DNA of 64,000 nucleotides from Scenedesmus sp. ARA3 (GCA_004335835.1 RWJK01001548.1:16425-80424); one strand, 5' to 3'. Shown: positions 39,363 to 50,692, numbered from the stretch's first letter. Program-made: numbers and translations. Notes: generated by a model from the letters alone, not told the origin.

Positions 39363-40101
39363 ATGTGCTCAGTGTGATTATATCTGTTGCTACTCAAGTG
39401 TTTTTCAAAGCAGCTGCGTGTATAAACTATGTAGGTTGCTATTCTATGGCTTAAGCGGCCAGCGTCATCACTTGCTGCAGCAACATCCATCACTACAGAT
39501 ATGGATGGGTTTATTCGTGGTTTACTTCAAAGCTGTTTTCGCCGCCCACCTTGTCGAAGGTGCCAGCATCATGCCAGCCCAGCCTGATGAGGATGGGGTT
39601 GCAGGACTTGGACTGAGCAGCAGCAGCAGCAGCAGCAGCAGGTGTGAGTCAGCAGCTGGCGCAGAATGTGAGAGTCACGTGTGCAAAGAAACTGTGCTAG
39701 TAGGCTTACCGGACAGCAGCATGCACCAGGACAGTGAAATGTGCATCAAAAAAGATAACCTTTGTGATGCAGGTCATCAAACTCCTCTATGCATGCATGC
39801 ATGGGCGCATGGCAGCTAGCAGTGCTGCTGCTGCTGCTGCTGCCTCTGGCAAGTCACACGGCAGCCTTGCACACCACATACACCCATTTGTCCCGTTGTC
39901 CGGAACATTCAAAAGCCCAAATGCATGCTTTTTACATCAAAGGCTGCTCACCCTGATCAGATCCTCGATGTCCTTCTTTGCAGATCGCAGCTGCTCCACG
40001 TTTGCTGCTGCACGAACCACCACGGTGCGAGGCTTCCGCACAGATCCGGCCCTGCCGTAGCCATGAACAGCAGTCCTGCTACTCGCGTGTGATAGCTGCA
40101 T
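34857..40101 (-). CDS. APX: Ascorbate peroxidase, stromal type
   Basis: Haem peroxidase that reduces hydrogen peroxide with ascorbate in the plastid stroma. Eight exons on the minus strand: 40101-39952, 39612-39550, 39324-39243, 38876-38776, 37761-37674, 36754-36605, 35662-35488, 34974-34857. All are GT-AG and in phase, encoding 308 residues with a TAA stop. Residues 1-33 form an Arg/Ser-rich transit peptide. The distal motif [10 protein letters not shown] (Arg near 60, His near 64) and the proximal haem-ligand motif [15 protein letters not shown] (His near 199) are intact. [17 protein letters not shown] and [13 protein letters not shown] match chloroplast APX. The protein ends soon after [10 protein letters not shown] with no hydrophobic tail, so it is stromal rather than thylakoid-bound. 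It is divergent from the rhodanese gene, with 402 bp between the start codons. Confidence 0.95.
35030..35375 (-). repeat. Junction-spanning copies around the last two APX exons
   Basis: A short acceptor-spanning copy of the terminal exon (coding for [17 protein letters not shown] sequence) lies at about 35045-35082. A donor-spanning copy of the penultimate exon (coding for NNAYFNDVK and [16 protein letters not shown]) lies at about 35277-35372. Confidence 0.8.
35690..36085 (-). repeat. Acceptor-spanning copies of APX exon 7
   Basis: Three copies of TGCAG|GCAAGGAGGAGACC, coding for [20 protein letters not shown] or parts of it, lie upstream of the true acceptor, at about 35725-35800, 35862-35937 and 36010-36082. 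Confidence 0.9.
36215..36505 (-). repeat. Donor-spanning copies of APX exon 6
   Basis: Two copies of the exon 6 end, coding for KE(V/I)[20 protein letters not shown] sequence, lie downstream of the true donor (36605), at about 36222-36300 and 36424-36500. In both the conserved SGAHTLGR has changed (FGAHTLGR and SGAHMLGR). Confidence 0.85.
36810..37270 (-). repeat. Acceptor-spanning copies of APX exon 6
   Basis: Four copies of the exon 6 start, coding for [25 protein letters not shown] sequence, lie upstream of the true acceptor (36754), at about 36818-36885, 36948-37018, 37075-37135 and 37212-37290. They diverge increasingly with distance. Confidence 0.9.
37762..38195 (-). repeat. Acceptor-spanning copies of APX exon 5 with (CTG)n
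   Basis: Four copies of CTGCAG|GTTGCTGGTGG, coding for [10 protein letters not shown], lie upstream of the true acceptor, at about 37824-37852, 37921-37948, 38046-38083 and 38150-38183. Sense-strand CTG tracts precede the true acceptor and most copies. A donor-spanning copy of the same exon lies at about 37528-37580. Confidence 0.92.
38495..38716 (-). repeat. 43-bp minisatellite derived from the APX exon 4 end
   Basis: Five perfect 43-bp units start at 38495, 38538, 38581, 38624 and 38667, with a partial sixth. Each contains exon-derived sequence (minus strand GACCTGTACCAGATGGCCTC, coding for DLYQMAS) and the 12-bp palindrome GTCAGCGCTGAC. The array lies in the intron just downstream of APX exon 4. 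It is an amplified donor-side exon fragment, more homogeneous than any other copy set in the window. Confidence 0.93.
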
Positions 40102-40503
40102 GGCTGTGAACTGGTTGGTAGCTTTCGCGACAGCAGTGCAGAGGAGCAGTGACGGAGGACTGCTGCAGGGCACGACGCTCCGGGAAGGCAGCTGGGATCA
40201 GAAACGTAGAGGTGCTTACTTTGCTGCTCAATAAGAAGGTTAAATGGATGGAGTCGGTCAGCCAGCGAATATGTACCGGATCGAAAAGCCCTAATCTAAT
40301 GCTGTCTAATCCGGGGGTGCAGCATGTCACTTTTTGAGGTCCGCTTACCGTCTAAGCTTCCTCCGCTGCACGTCGCTGCACTTCTTAAGTTGGAAGCCCA
40401 CGCGAAGTGACGAGACCTGTGCGTTCCTCACACTTATACCCCACTGTGCTGTCCTGTATTGCCTTGGATCATCTCTGCCCAGCCCAACCAGCATCACCTG
40501 CCT
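40102..40503. promoter_or_regulatory. Divergent promoter region, APX and rhodanese genes
   Basis: The two start codons face away from each other across 402 bp, so this segment must contain both promoters and 5' UTRs. I see no convincing TATA box. The region is free of triplet tracts and exon copies, unlike nearly all intronic DNA here. The call rests on position only. Confidence 0.45.
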
Positions 40504-41802
40504 ATGGCCCCTGCACATAACGTTACATCCCACAACAGAGTTCTGTTTGTTGCTGCTGGAGGCATCGCTGCAGCAGCAGCTGCTGCAATGGCTTGGAAAG
40601 GGCTGGCAGGCGCTGCAGCAGCACCCATCCTACCTCCTGCAGAGCGGCTTCAAAAGCTAGCACATGCGGAGCAGCTCTTCGCCAGCAAGTTCCCAAATGT
40701 GAGATGTTTTGGATTATGTTCATGTATATCAGGCTTGATGCTTGCTCAAGCTTGTAGATGCACCTCAAGTTGCAGCAGGTGCTCGCATGCAGAGCAGCTC
40801 TTCGCCAGCAAGTTCCCAGATGTGAGTTATATGCAAACATTGCAGGCTGCCATGCTTGCTAGTTCTGGAAGCACCACAAATAACACTAAAACTGAAATAA
40901 CTGAGAGAACTGAAACTGAAGCTGAAAGAAGGTTGTGGCCTTGCTGCTGCTGGCACCCATACCACAATCATTGCAGCCAAAATCAGAAAAATACACTGCT
41001 CCTGCATTTTGTATATGCTGCAGGTGCGCACGGTGACTGCAAAGGAGGCAGCCGCTTTGTTGCAGCAGCAGCCTGCAGGGTACGTGCTGGTGGACGTGCG
41101 CAACAACGATGAGCAACAGGTGCAGTTGGCAGAGTCAGCAGAAGCAATGCTACTTGGCTCTGCCGATGCTGCCAGCAGCAGTCATACACGAGCAGCCTGC
41201 ACTCTTAGGTGTGGCAGCTCCTTAAATTGCCTGTTCTGCCTGCTGCCATAGGTGACCCTGCTGTAACGTGTAAAGATGGACAGTCTAGCATGGAAAAAGC
41301 AAAGCTGCGCACCTTCAAGCATTGCTTGGCCAGGAGACCCCCCGCCCAAGGTTCCTAGGCGCTTCAAGTGGGCTGTCCACGCAAGCACTTCTGTCCAGCA
41401 TCATGGCCGTGTGCAGCCGCGCAGCAACTAGGTTGAAAACAAGCACAAACCACCCTTACTGCACACCATCTTACCAACTTGTATTGTGAGAACAGCTGCC
41501 CGCGTTGCATGTTTTGTTGCTGATCACTGAAACTTCACTGCTGCTGCAGGTGTCCATGCTGCAGCCAGGGCAGCCCGCCAGTGTGCTGACTGAGCAGCAG
41601 TGTCAGCAGCATGCTGATGGCGCCCATGCTGCAGACAATCAAGCAAGGACAGCTGCTCACACCGCCCGTGTTTGCTGTGTTTCTCTTCTGCAGGTGTCCA
41701 TGCTGCAGCCAGGGCAGCCAGCCAGTGTGCTGACGCAGCAGCAGTTTGAGCAGCAAAAGGCGCAGCTGGGTGGCAAAACCGCCATCTGTTACTGGTGAGG
41801 GC

Positions 41803-41847
<45 letters not shown>

Positions 41848-43257
41848 GCGGCGGGCCATCTGTTACTGGTGAGGGCGCAGCAGCGGGACTGCTGGGCAAG
41901 CTGAGGGGCATGGCTTAATCATGCAGAGCAGCCATATATGTCTTGCAGGGTTGCGCAGCATTGCAGCTGACCCCGCACTGTGTGTGGAACTACTGGTGAG
42001 CTGCATTGCACTACCTCTTCACTGCAACGGCGATGAACTGTTCACCGCCTTGCACTGCCTCTTGTGGCACAGCGGGCTACCGCTCAGGGCTTTTTGCGCG
42101 GGAACCGCATTGTTGTAGTGACCCACATCGCTAAGCATCAAGCCGCCTTTCACTGCATTGTTACTGCCGTGTGCTGCTTCACACTGCTGTGTACTGCCTT
42201 GTACTGCAGCACTGTCGGCTACCGCTCCGGGCTGTATGCGCAGGAGCTGCAGCAGCAGGGCATCCCTGCCGTCAACCTCATAGGCGGCATCTGCGCATGG
42301 GTAAGGGGCTTTTTTGTGTTTTCACACGACTTGGTGCACCTACTAGGTGCTAGGCTAAAAGAGCACTGTATGGAAGATGTTCAGCTACTGCAAGCAGGGC
42401 ATCCCTGCCATGAACCTCATAGGCGGCATCTGCGCATGGGTGAGCGCCTTTTGCATCTGCGCGTGGGTTGGTGTTTACTGCAGTGCATTACAGCGCCTGG
42501 GTGGGTGCCTTTCTTGCATCACTGTTTCATGCTGATACAAGGGCAGTGTGTCAATGTTGCAGGCTGTATTAGCCTTTAGTGTGGCTTGCGCAACATAGGT
42601 GTGGCTTCAGCAGAAGCCGTGTGGGCAGGTCAAGTGCTTCGCCCACACATCACATGCTACAACCCCTGCAGCAGCAGGGCACACACACAGCAGTTGTAAA
42701 AAGCACTACTACCTGTAGTTTGAAGCGTGCAAAAACACAGTGCAAGTCACACAGCAGCAGCTGCTAGCTGCCAGGGTGTTGCGTGTGCTTGCAGTTGCAA
42801 GCAGTGCCGCATTCATTACACATCAGCAGACCAACCTTTCAAATGTTACCTTTGTTCTGCCGACTGCTATTGCTTTCTGATGTGCAGACGCAGGAGGGGC
42901 TGCCGCTGGCTGCAGCAGCAGGGGATGGCAGCAGCGTGCAGACTAACAAGGTGCGCCTGTCTTCAGGAGCTCCCTGCAGGACGCTAACCCAGCCAAACAT
43001 GCCTGCTTGCCTGATTCAATCAAGTTGTCTGCCAAAGCTTCAGCAATGTCCATGTGTGCGACGGATTCAATCAAGTTGTCTGCCAAAGCTTCAGCCTTTT
43101 GTGTCGCAGAAGCTCAGACTATGCTTGACCCCATCTTTGCTGTTGTGTTGCGCATCATGTGTTCTGTTCCCATGCTGCTGCTGCCTCATTGCACACCTAC
43201 GCTCAATGCTGGGCCGACTATGGCGATGATGTTCTGGCTTGAATGGTAACATGCTGC

Positions 43258-43314
<57 letters not shown>

Positions 43315-43364
43315 NNNNNNNNNNNNNNNNNNNNNNNNNNNNNNNNNNNNNNNNNNNNNNNNNN

Positions 43365-43425
<61 letters not shown>

Positions 43426-44105
43426 CCTCAGGTGCACACCTACTCAGCTCGCTGGGCCTACCACGGCGAGGGCTACACGCCTGTGTACTATGGCAACGAA
43501 TATGTGAGGTGGGTAGGGTTTAGTAAAATGATGAAGCTTAGTGTTGAGGGGTTGCATGTTTAGCGTTGGGTATGTAGTGTGGGGTGGGCCTACCACGCCG
43601 AGGGCTACATGCCTGTCTGCTACGCAATGCGCACGTGCGGTAGGACTCTGGAGTTGGACTTCTGTGTGGTTACATGTTGTTAGTATGGTGACGGCTACAC
43701 GCCTGTGTGCTACGGCAATGAACATATGAGGTGCGGGGTGTGCAAAAAGAGTACACCTGGTACGCTAGGGGGAGGTAGCAGTGGGGTTGGAGGGGCATCA
43801 ATTGGATTGCAAAATTTCAGTGCTACTACGACCGGCCCCACCTGCGATGACAAGCGCTACCAGTATGCACCGAACCTTTGTGCCGGTCTGGGCCGTTGGG
43901 GCGAAGGTTATGCTGCAGTCTGGACGCGCAGCAGTCGTTTGTTGCTGCTACTGTGGTAGGTGAGTTGCCTGATATCGTGCCTGCGACTGCGTTGCCGCTG
44001 CGCCGCCTACCTTCCTGCAGGATGCTGCAGGATCAGTTGTCAAAGCTTGGCCGGCGGCTATTCGGCAAAGGCGGCAGCAGCAGCAGCAGCAGCAGCAGCA
44101 GCTAA
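40504..44105 (+). CDS. Rhodanese-domain protein, membrane-anchored or organellar
   Basis: Seven exons: 40504-40698, 41024-41119, 41694-41794, 42210-42300, 42888-42950, 43432-43508, 44021-44105. All are GT-AG and in phase, giving 235 residues. A hydrophobic Ala-rich helix (about 13-38) is either part of an organellar presequence or a membrane anchor. The rhodanese fold follows: VTAKEAAALL, YVLVDVRN, GQPASVLTQQQFEQQ, and the active-site loop AICYCTVGYRSG with a Cys at about 131, then NLIGGICAW. The segment VHTYSARWAYHGEGYTPVYYG resembles the C-terminal part of green-lineage single-domain rhodaneses. The protein ends in LSKLGRRLFGKGG plus a poly-Ser run encoded by (AGC)n. Substrate unknown; sulfurtransferase activity is inferred from the Cys only. 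The intron before exon 6 holds an assembly gap. Confidence 0.85.
41545..41880 (+). repeat. Junction-spanning copies around rhodanese exon 3
   Basis: An acceptor-spanning copy (CTGCAG|GTGTCCATGCTGCAGCC) starts at about 41551. A short donor-spanning copy (GCCATCTGTTACTG|GTGAGGGCG) lies at about 41851-41880, after a CAG tract on the sense strand that follows the true donor. Similar copies flank exon 1 (40780-40826), exon 4 (about 42055-42112 and 42392-42445) and exon 6 (about 43578-43640 and 43684-43735). Confidence 0.85.
43315..43364. other. Assembly gap of 50 N inside a CTG tract
   Basis: Exactly 50 Ns, flanked on both sides by (CTG)n just upstream of the rhodanese exon 6 acceptor. The round length suggests an arbitrary gap size, so the real tract may be longer or shorter. 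Confidence 0.97.
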
Positions 44106-44129
44106 GCAGGACCACCTCAAGAGGCCTTA

Positions 44130-44428
44130 AGGACACGCGTGCAGGATGAGCTCACAAAGCTTGGCCGGCGGCTGTTCGGCAGGGGCAGCCGCAGCAGCAG
44201 CAGCAGCAGCTAGGCAGCGATGCCTGACAACCTTGGAGACATGTGTGCAGGCTGAGATCACACAGCTTGCTGGGCGGCTGTTCGGCAGGGGCAGCGGCGG
44301 CTGCAGCAGCAGAGGCAGCAGCTGAGCAGGGTCACCTTTTCACCTTGGAGACGTGTGTGCATGGTGAGCTGACAAGGCTCGGCCGGCGGCTGTTTGGCAG
44401 GGGCGGCAGCAGCAGCAGTAGCTGATTG
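44130..44428 (+). repeat. Three extra copies of the rhodanese terminal exon, each with its own stop
   Basis: After the annotated stop, three copies of the terminal coding segment follow, starting at about 44142, 44250 and 44361 with a period of about 110 bases. They encode variants of DELTKLGRRLFGRG ending in poly-Ser and an in-frame TAG or TGA. Each is preceded by (G/T)GTGCAG or a similar sequence that could serve as an acceptor. Confidence 0.85.
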
Positions 44429-45856
44429 CGCAGTGGGTTCATAGTCTTGCAGACAAGTGTGCGGCTCTGCCCTCACCACACCGCCTTGCGGGCGCATATT
44501 CATGCGCAGAGCCTCATTCAAAACTTGCAGTTGACTGCACTTCAACGGATTCAGGCGGCTGCCATGTGAGCCTTTGTACAGCAGTGGCCGCCTATTACTA
44601 GATTGTTTGTTTATGATCCTGCATACGCGCATTAGCAATGGTCGCCAGGACATGTGGTCGGCGTTGCATGGCTGTCAGGACAGATCTTACAAGCTCAAGT
44701 GCAATGATCTTCACACGTTTCCACCACCAAGCCGCATCTGTGTGATAGCTCTCACGGATATGTGATGTATTGAAACATTGTGTTGTTGGGATGCGGCACA
44801 TGGTACGTGTGCTTGCCTCCAGGGCTGTTCCAGCTGTCAAGTATTCAAGTGTGGTGACTGCCAGCGATGCGGAGAGTGGGGCAGCAGTGCCAGACAGGCT
44901 GACTGGACAGCAGTGCTCAGCTTACCGCAGCATGGCAGCGGCAGCTGGGTGCATTTGTAGCAGCAATGTGCGACTCGAGCAGTTCATGCATTCAAGCAGA
45001 GGGTTATGTGAGGGATGACGTGATTACTGTGGCATGTCATTTACTCATCGCAGGGTACGCCCCGCACGCCCTGCTCGTCGTTCTGCTGCGTGTTAAGTAT
45101 CGTTTGTGGCTTAAAAAAGTGTTTCCCCTCGAATGTTTGTGGCGAACTGTGACGCGGAGAGATCACTGGTGTGGCCGTCAGCGAGAGGGCAGCTGCGGAG
45201 TGTGGCATGCAGCTTTGCTGATGTGGCATCAAACTTGTCACAGTTGACCAGATCCGTCACCCCCGCAACGGAGCCGTTTGAAGCATGCTCACATAATCCA
45301 GCCCACTCGTCAACAGGCACTGCATCAAGGGTGCCGGGCAGGGCACCCTGCGTCATGCAGTCCATGCAAAATGGGACAGCAGCAGCACACGGGATGCAAG
45401 AACACGCGGAGCAGGAGGACAGCGCTGCCTTCTGGCGGGCATGGCTCAGTGCAAACCTGAAAGGACCGCAGCTAGAGGAGCCTCAGCGAGTAGCGGGAAA
45501 TGTTACAGCTGCTGAAAGCATCGTTGCAGCGGTGCCGAGCTTTGGGAGGTGCGTGCTGCTGCGCTGTGACGCAGCAGCTGCTGTTGATAACTGGGTGACA
45601 TAAGCTGTGACAGCGCAGCTGGCTACAGCTGCCTGCTGATGATGTTCCTGCAAAGACAGCAGGTGCTGCAGCTACAGCAGAGCACAAACGACTGCTGGCA
45701 CATTCTACTGTGTGAAGGCATTCCTGTACTGGCATATCATTGCGTCACTGGCGCTAGTGCTTGACTGACACTAGTCACCCCTGCCGCCCACGTCGTAATC
45801 CTTTGACAAGCAGACGGTGCAGCATGGATTATTTAATACCACTGTAATGAACACTC
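44426..45856. other. Intergenic; one unassigned open frame
   Basis: The only sizeable ATG frame with mixed composition is 45133-45603 (plus, 156 codons, containing AAFWRAWLSANLKGPQ and ending NWVT). It has no recognisable domain. It could be an unsupported chance frame or the last exon of a small gene. No repeats or triplet tracts occur here. Confidence 0.3.
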
Positions 45857-45939
45857 ATGACGAACCTGCCATGTTGCGCTTTGCTTGTTCTGCCTGGTCC
45901 CTGCTGGCGCTTTCCTGCAAGCAGTGACGCCCCTGCGTT

Positions 45940-45991
<52 letters not shown>

Positions 45992-46062
45992 GTGCAGCAG
46001 CCTCCCTCCCAGTTGGTTGAAGCCGATACAGCAGCAGGGCTGCTGCATCTCCTGCAGGCAAC

Positions 46063-46108
<46 letters not shown>

Positions 46109-48708
46109 CAGCAGCAGTTGCTGCAGCAGCAGCATGTCCAGCTGCCAGCTGTGCCAATCGTACAGTCAGCAGCTGCACTCCCTCAAGCCCATTGGAGTGC
46201 CATAACAACCAGCAGCAACGCTGCAGCAATGCAGCAGCAGCAGCACCCTGTAGCAGCAGTAGCAGCAGCAACTGCAGCAGGGCCAGACTTGCCATCGGTG
46301 CTGCTCTCTCAGCTGCCGCCGCCGGCACCGCTGCAGGCGCAGCTACCACAGCAGCAGCAGCAGCAGCAGCAGCAGCAAACGTCGCCGCCGGCCCTGCCGC
46401 CACTGCCAGCCCAGCAGCAACCCCCGCAACCGCAGGCCCAGCAGCAGCAGCAGCACCAGCAGCAGCAGCAGCAGGGTGGGCTGCCGAGTTTGCAGGGCTT
46501 CATGCACCCTCTGCTGCAGCACTACAATGCCCCAGGGTCTCGCTATGGGCTGGCAGGTGGCGGGGCAGCAGGCGGCGCGGGTGACGACCACATGCACTCC
46601 GACTCAGGTGGGCAGTCAAAACAAAGACGCAAGTGTGAATGGCGTCTATGGCTGGTTGTGAGCGTGGCTGGCACGGGGAGGGGCAGCAGGCGGTGGCATG
46701 CTGGCAGCTTGGGGTTATGTTGCAGTCCTGCAGCCTGTTGCTGAAACTTTTACCACTGTGCTTCCCTGCTGCTGCTGCCATCACAATCCGGGTTAGCGGC
46801 AGCTATGGCATGATTGGTGGTGTGGCCTTCACGCGTAAGAGAAGAACCTGACGCTACTAACACTCCACTGCATTGCCATTGCTGTTCTTTGTGCTTTGTT
46901 ACAGAGCTGGGTGACGGCACGGGCTACGGCATGATCGGAGGAGTGGCCTTCACTCGCACCAAGAGCAGAACATAACAAACTGACAAATGTTCCTTGTTGA
47001 TACCGCTGTCCTGTGCTGCAACAGAGTTGGGAGATGGCACGGGCTATGGCATGATTGGAGGTGTCGTGTTCACACGCATCAAGAGCAGAGCAAAAGAAAC
47101 TGACAAATGTTCATTTTTGTCCTGCTGCTGTACTGCTGTACTGCTGTCCTGTGCTGCAACAGGGTTGGGTGACGGCGCGGGCTATGGCATGATTGGAGGC
47201 GTGGCCTTCACGCGCACTAAGCAGAAGGACCTGACACTCTGTGCTGTCATTACTGCTGTTATTCTTTCTCTCTTACAGAGCTGGGTGACGGCACGGGCTA
47301 TGGCATGATCGGGGGTGTGGCCTTCACACGCACAAAAGAGAAGAACCGCCTCGCGCAGCAGCGCTTCAGGGCCAAGCAGAAGAACATGGTGGCCACCCTA
47401 AAAAGCCGGCTGGCTGAGCTTGAGGACCTGGTGAGGTTTTAGGGGCTCAGGGCTGCCTCGTCTCAGGGTTTTGGTGCTCTTAGGGTCTCAGGGGCTGGTG
47501 TTTAAGTTTGCCTGGCGCAGCAGCGCTTCAGGGCCAAGCAGGAAAACATGGTGGCCACTGTGAAGAGCCGGCTAGCTGAGCTGGAGGATTTGGTGAGTAA
47601 TCACGGTTAATAATAAAAAGGTTGGACTTTTGCCATGTGCTTTTGAGTCCAACTTTTGTGCGGCAGGGCCAAGCAGAAGAACACGGGGGCAACACCCAAG
47701 AGCCAGCTCGCGAAGCTTGAGGACCTGGTGGGGATTCATGTGTTATGTGTGTTTGAGCTGCCATGTTTCAGGGTTCTGTCACTCAGCAGCGTGTCAGGGC
47801 CAAGCAGAAGGACATGGTGGCCACACTCAAGAGCCGCCTAGCTGAGCTTGAGGACCTGGTGAGTGGTCAGGTTTGATTATCAGATTTTGGGTGTATGCCA
47901 TGTGTCATTTTAGTCTAACGTTTGTGCGGCAGGGCCAAGCACTAGACTACAAAGTACTAGAACATGGTGGACACCCTGAAAAGCCGCCTTGCTGAGCTTG
48001 AGGATCTGGTGGGTGGCAAGGTTCAGGTTTGATGTTGAGATGTGCATGATGTTCAACGGGTCTTTTTTTGTTTGAGGTCGTGCTGTGTAGAGGCTCATGG
48101 GAGTTATGGAAAGGGTTCAAAAGGTTGAAAACGGTAGAGGCAGTGCCAGTGACTCACAGCTGTTGATGTCAGGTGTTTGCTGGCTGCTGTGGGTTGCGGC
48201 TAGACACATCTGGTGTTTGTGCTGTAGGTTTTTCTAAACACGGCTGCGCTACTCTGTGTCTGCTGTTGCTTCTGCTGCTGCACGTCATAGCCACGAAGTG
48301 GTGGCAGGCGACACTCACAATGTTTTGAACTTCTCTTCTGCTGCGGCTGCTGCTGCTGCTGCAGGCTGCACGCCAGAGCCATGAAGTGGAGGCAGCGCAC
48401 ACAGAAAATGCACTGCTGCGGCGCGTGGTAGCAGACCAGCAAAACATGCTGCGCTCTTCGCTGTCACGAGGAATGTCAGCGGCAGCAGCAGCAGCAGCAG
48501 CAGCAGGCGATGGCGCAGCAGCAGTAGGGAAGGTAGCAGGCGGTGCGCGGGAGCGGCAGCAGCAGCAGCTTCTGGAGCTTCAGGCGACGATAGCTGATCT
48601 CGAATGTAAGGCTGCAATGGTCGGCAACAGGAGCAGTAACGGTGTGAATGGTGTGCGGGGTGTGGCAGCAGGGCTGCACAGCAGCAGCAACAGCAGCAGG
48701 GCCTTGGG

Positions 48709-48740
<32 letters not shown>

Positions 48741-49404
48741 GTGGCGTGGATCAAACAGCAGCAGCAGGGCATGGTGCACTGCATATTGCTGGTGCGGCAC
48801 CTGCCCAACAGCAGCAGCAGCAGCAGCACTACCAGCAGCTGCAGCAGCAGCAGCATCATGTTGCTGATACCAGTAGTGCGGAGGGCCATGGAGGGCTGGC
48901 AGCAGCAGCTGCGGCAGCAGCAGCAGCACTGGCAGCAGCAGCGGCAAATGGCACAGTAACAAGCAGCGGGCAAGTCAGCCTCGGAGTTCCGCTGCTGCCT
49001 CTGCCCAGCCCACTACTAGGAGCTTCACACCCTGCATCAGCAGGAAGTTCACACCCTGCCCTGCTAGGAACTTCACACCCTGCCCTACTGGAGAGTCTGC
49101 ACACTGCTTTGCTGGGAGCTTCACACCCTGCAGCAGCAGGAAGTTCACACGCTGCCCCGGTGGGAGCTGCAGTGCCAGCCGGCGCCGGCACTGCAGTGCA
49201 GCAGCAGCAGCACCAGCAGCAGCATGGGGTGTCAGTCACGCGGGAAGACAGCCTGCATCCAGCAGCAGCAGCAGCAGCCTTGCTAGGGGGTGACGACGTG
49301 CACAGTGCTGCAGCAGCGGCAGAAGCAGAACAAGCACCAGAACCAGCATTAGCTGCTGCAGTTGCTGGCCTGCCGGCATTGGCTGAACTGCTGGCTGCTC
49401 AGCA

Positions 49405-49438
<34 letters not shown>

Positions 49439-50115
49439 TCAGCAGCGGTGGCGGCAGCAGCAGCTGCACCACCGGGAGCTACAGTCGGGTTGCCGCTGGC
49501 AGGGAATACGCCACTGGCGACCAGTCTACCACAGCAGCAGCAGCAGCAGCAGAATGGTGTTCATGGTGGTGACAGTGAGTTAGAGGAGGATGCACACGTG
49601 AAGAAGCGGCAGCGAGTCTCCCAACCTTATCTTCTGCAGCGGCAGCAGCAGCAGCAGCAGCAGCAGCATTTGGCTGCATTGCTAGTTGCTCAACAGCAAC
49701 CTCAGCAGCCGCAGCAGCAGCAGCAGCAGCACCACCACTCGGCTGCCTTACTGAGTTTACAGCACCCTGCTGGGCAGCAGCAACAGGAACAGCAGCAGCA
49801 TCTGGCTGCCCTACTTGCCACACAGCAGCAAGCTCAACAGCAGCAGCAACAACATGAGTTGGTGCTGCTGCCAGCTGCTGCTGCACTGCTGGGGCAGCAA
49901 CATGATGACCAGCAGCAGCAGCTGGCTGCCTTACTTGCAACTCAACAGCAAGCTCAGCGGCAGCAGCAGCAGCAACATGAGTTGGTGCTGCCGCCAGCTG
50001 CTGCTGCACTGCTGTGGCAGCCAGGTGTGTTTTCGGCCTTTATGCAGCTGCTGCAGCAGGCAGCGGTGCAGTCCGGCATCGACCCTGCACTGCCAACCGG
50101 CGTCAGCACTGCGGT

Positions 50116-50171
<56 letters not shown>

Positions 50172-50692
50172 CAGCGGTACAGTCTGGCATCGACCCTGCT
50201 GGTGCAGGGGCAGCACTGCAGGCAGATGCTGAACCTGCTGCTGCTACTGCTGCTGCTGCTGCAGCGGCAGCAATGGCGGCAGCCGCATCCCCACTAGCTG
50301 CTGCTGTCGGGGAAGATGCTGATCCGGCACTTGCTGCTGCTACTGCTGCTGCTGCTGGTGTTACTGCTGATTTTGGTGTGTCAGGTGCGGCCACAAGCGA
50401 ACACGTAGCAGCGGCGACTGCAGCAGCAACGCAGGCAGAAGCTGCTGCTGCTGCTGCTGCTGCTTCCGCCGAGCCTGAGGCGGTTGGGTCAGTCCAGCTT
50501 GAGGCCCCAGAGCAGCAACAGGAGCAGCAGCAGCAGCAGCAGCATTGTCCGGAAACAGCACCAGCACAGCTGCACGATAAGCTGCAACAGCTGCAAGATG
50601 AGCCAGCAGCAGCTGCTGCAGCAGTGGCAGCGGATGCAGCAGTGGCAGCGCAACCCGCAGATGCTGCTGGCAATGCAGCAGCAGCACACTAG
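45857..50692 (+). CDS. Gln/Ala-rich bZIP transcription factor
   Basis: Nuclear DNA-binding regulator by family. Three exons, 45857-46607, 47279-47430 and 48365-50692, join in phase to give 1,076 residues with a TAG stop. Exon 1 encodes long poly-Gln runs and Pro/Gln-rich sequence. Exon 2 encodes a conserved lead-in (ELGDGTGYGMIGGVAFTR) and the basic region KEKNRLAQQRFRAKQKN, with the bZIP signature N-x7-R at about 273-281, then the start of the zipper (LKSRLAELEDL). Exon 3 continues the coiled coil (HTENALLRRVVADQQNML), then about 740 residues of poly-Gln, poly-Ala and short repeats, with a basic patch KKRQR that could aid nuclear import. Subfamily and target genes cannot be told. Exon 2 is flanked by four copies on each side. 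Confidence 0.9.
46785..47225 (+). repeat. Acceptor-spanning copies of bZIP exon 2
   Basis: Four copies of CAG|AGCTGGGTGACGGCACGG, coding for LGDGTGYGMIGGVAFTR, start at about 46792, 46904, 47025 and 47162, before the true exon at 47279. The period is about 115-135 bases, including about 70 bases of intron. All stop just before the basic-region codons. Confidence 0.93.
47510..48015 (+). repeat. Donor-spanning copies of bZIP exon 2
   Basis: Four copies of the exon 2 end, coding for RAKQKNMVATLKSRLAELED plus GTGAGT or a similar donor, occur at about 47516-47595, 47665-47732, 47787-47862 and 47930-48012, after the true donor at 47430. One has GTGGGG and one has GTGGGT in the donor position. Confidence 0.93.
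49010..49170 (+). repeat. Coding minisatellite, SHPA repeats
   Basis: Within bZIP exon 3, six units of about 24-30 bases encode variants of GxSHPAxxG (GASHPAS, GSSHPALL, GTSHPALL, ESLHTALL, GASHPAAA, GSSHAAP). The unit sequence is AGCTTCACACCCTGC and variants. Confidence 0.85.
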
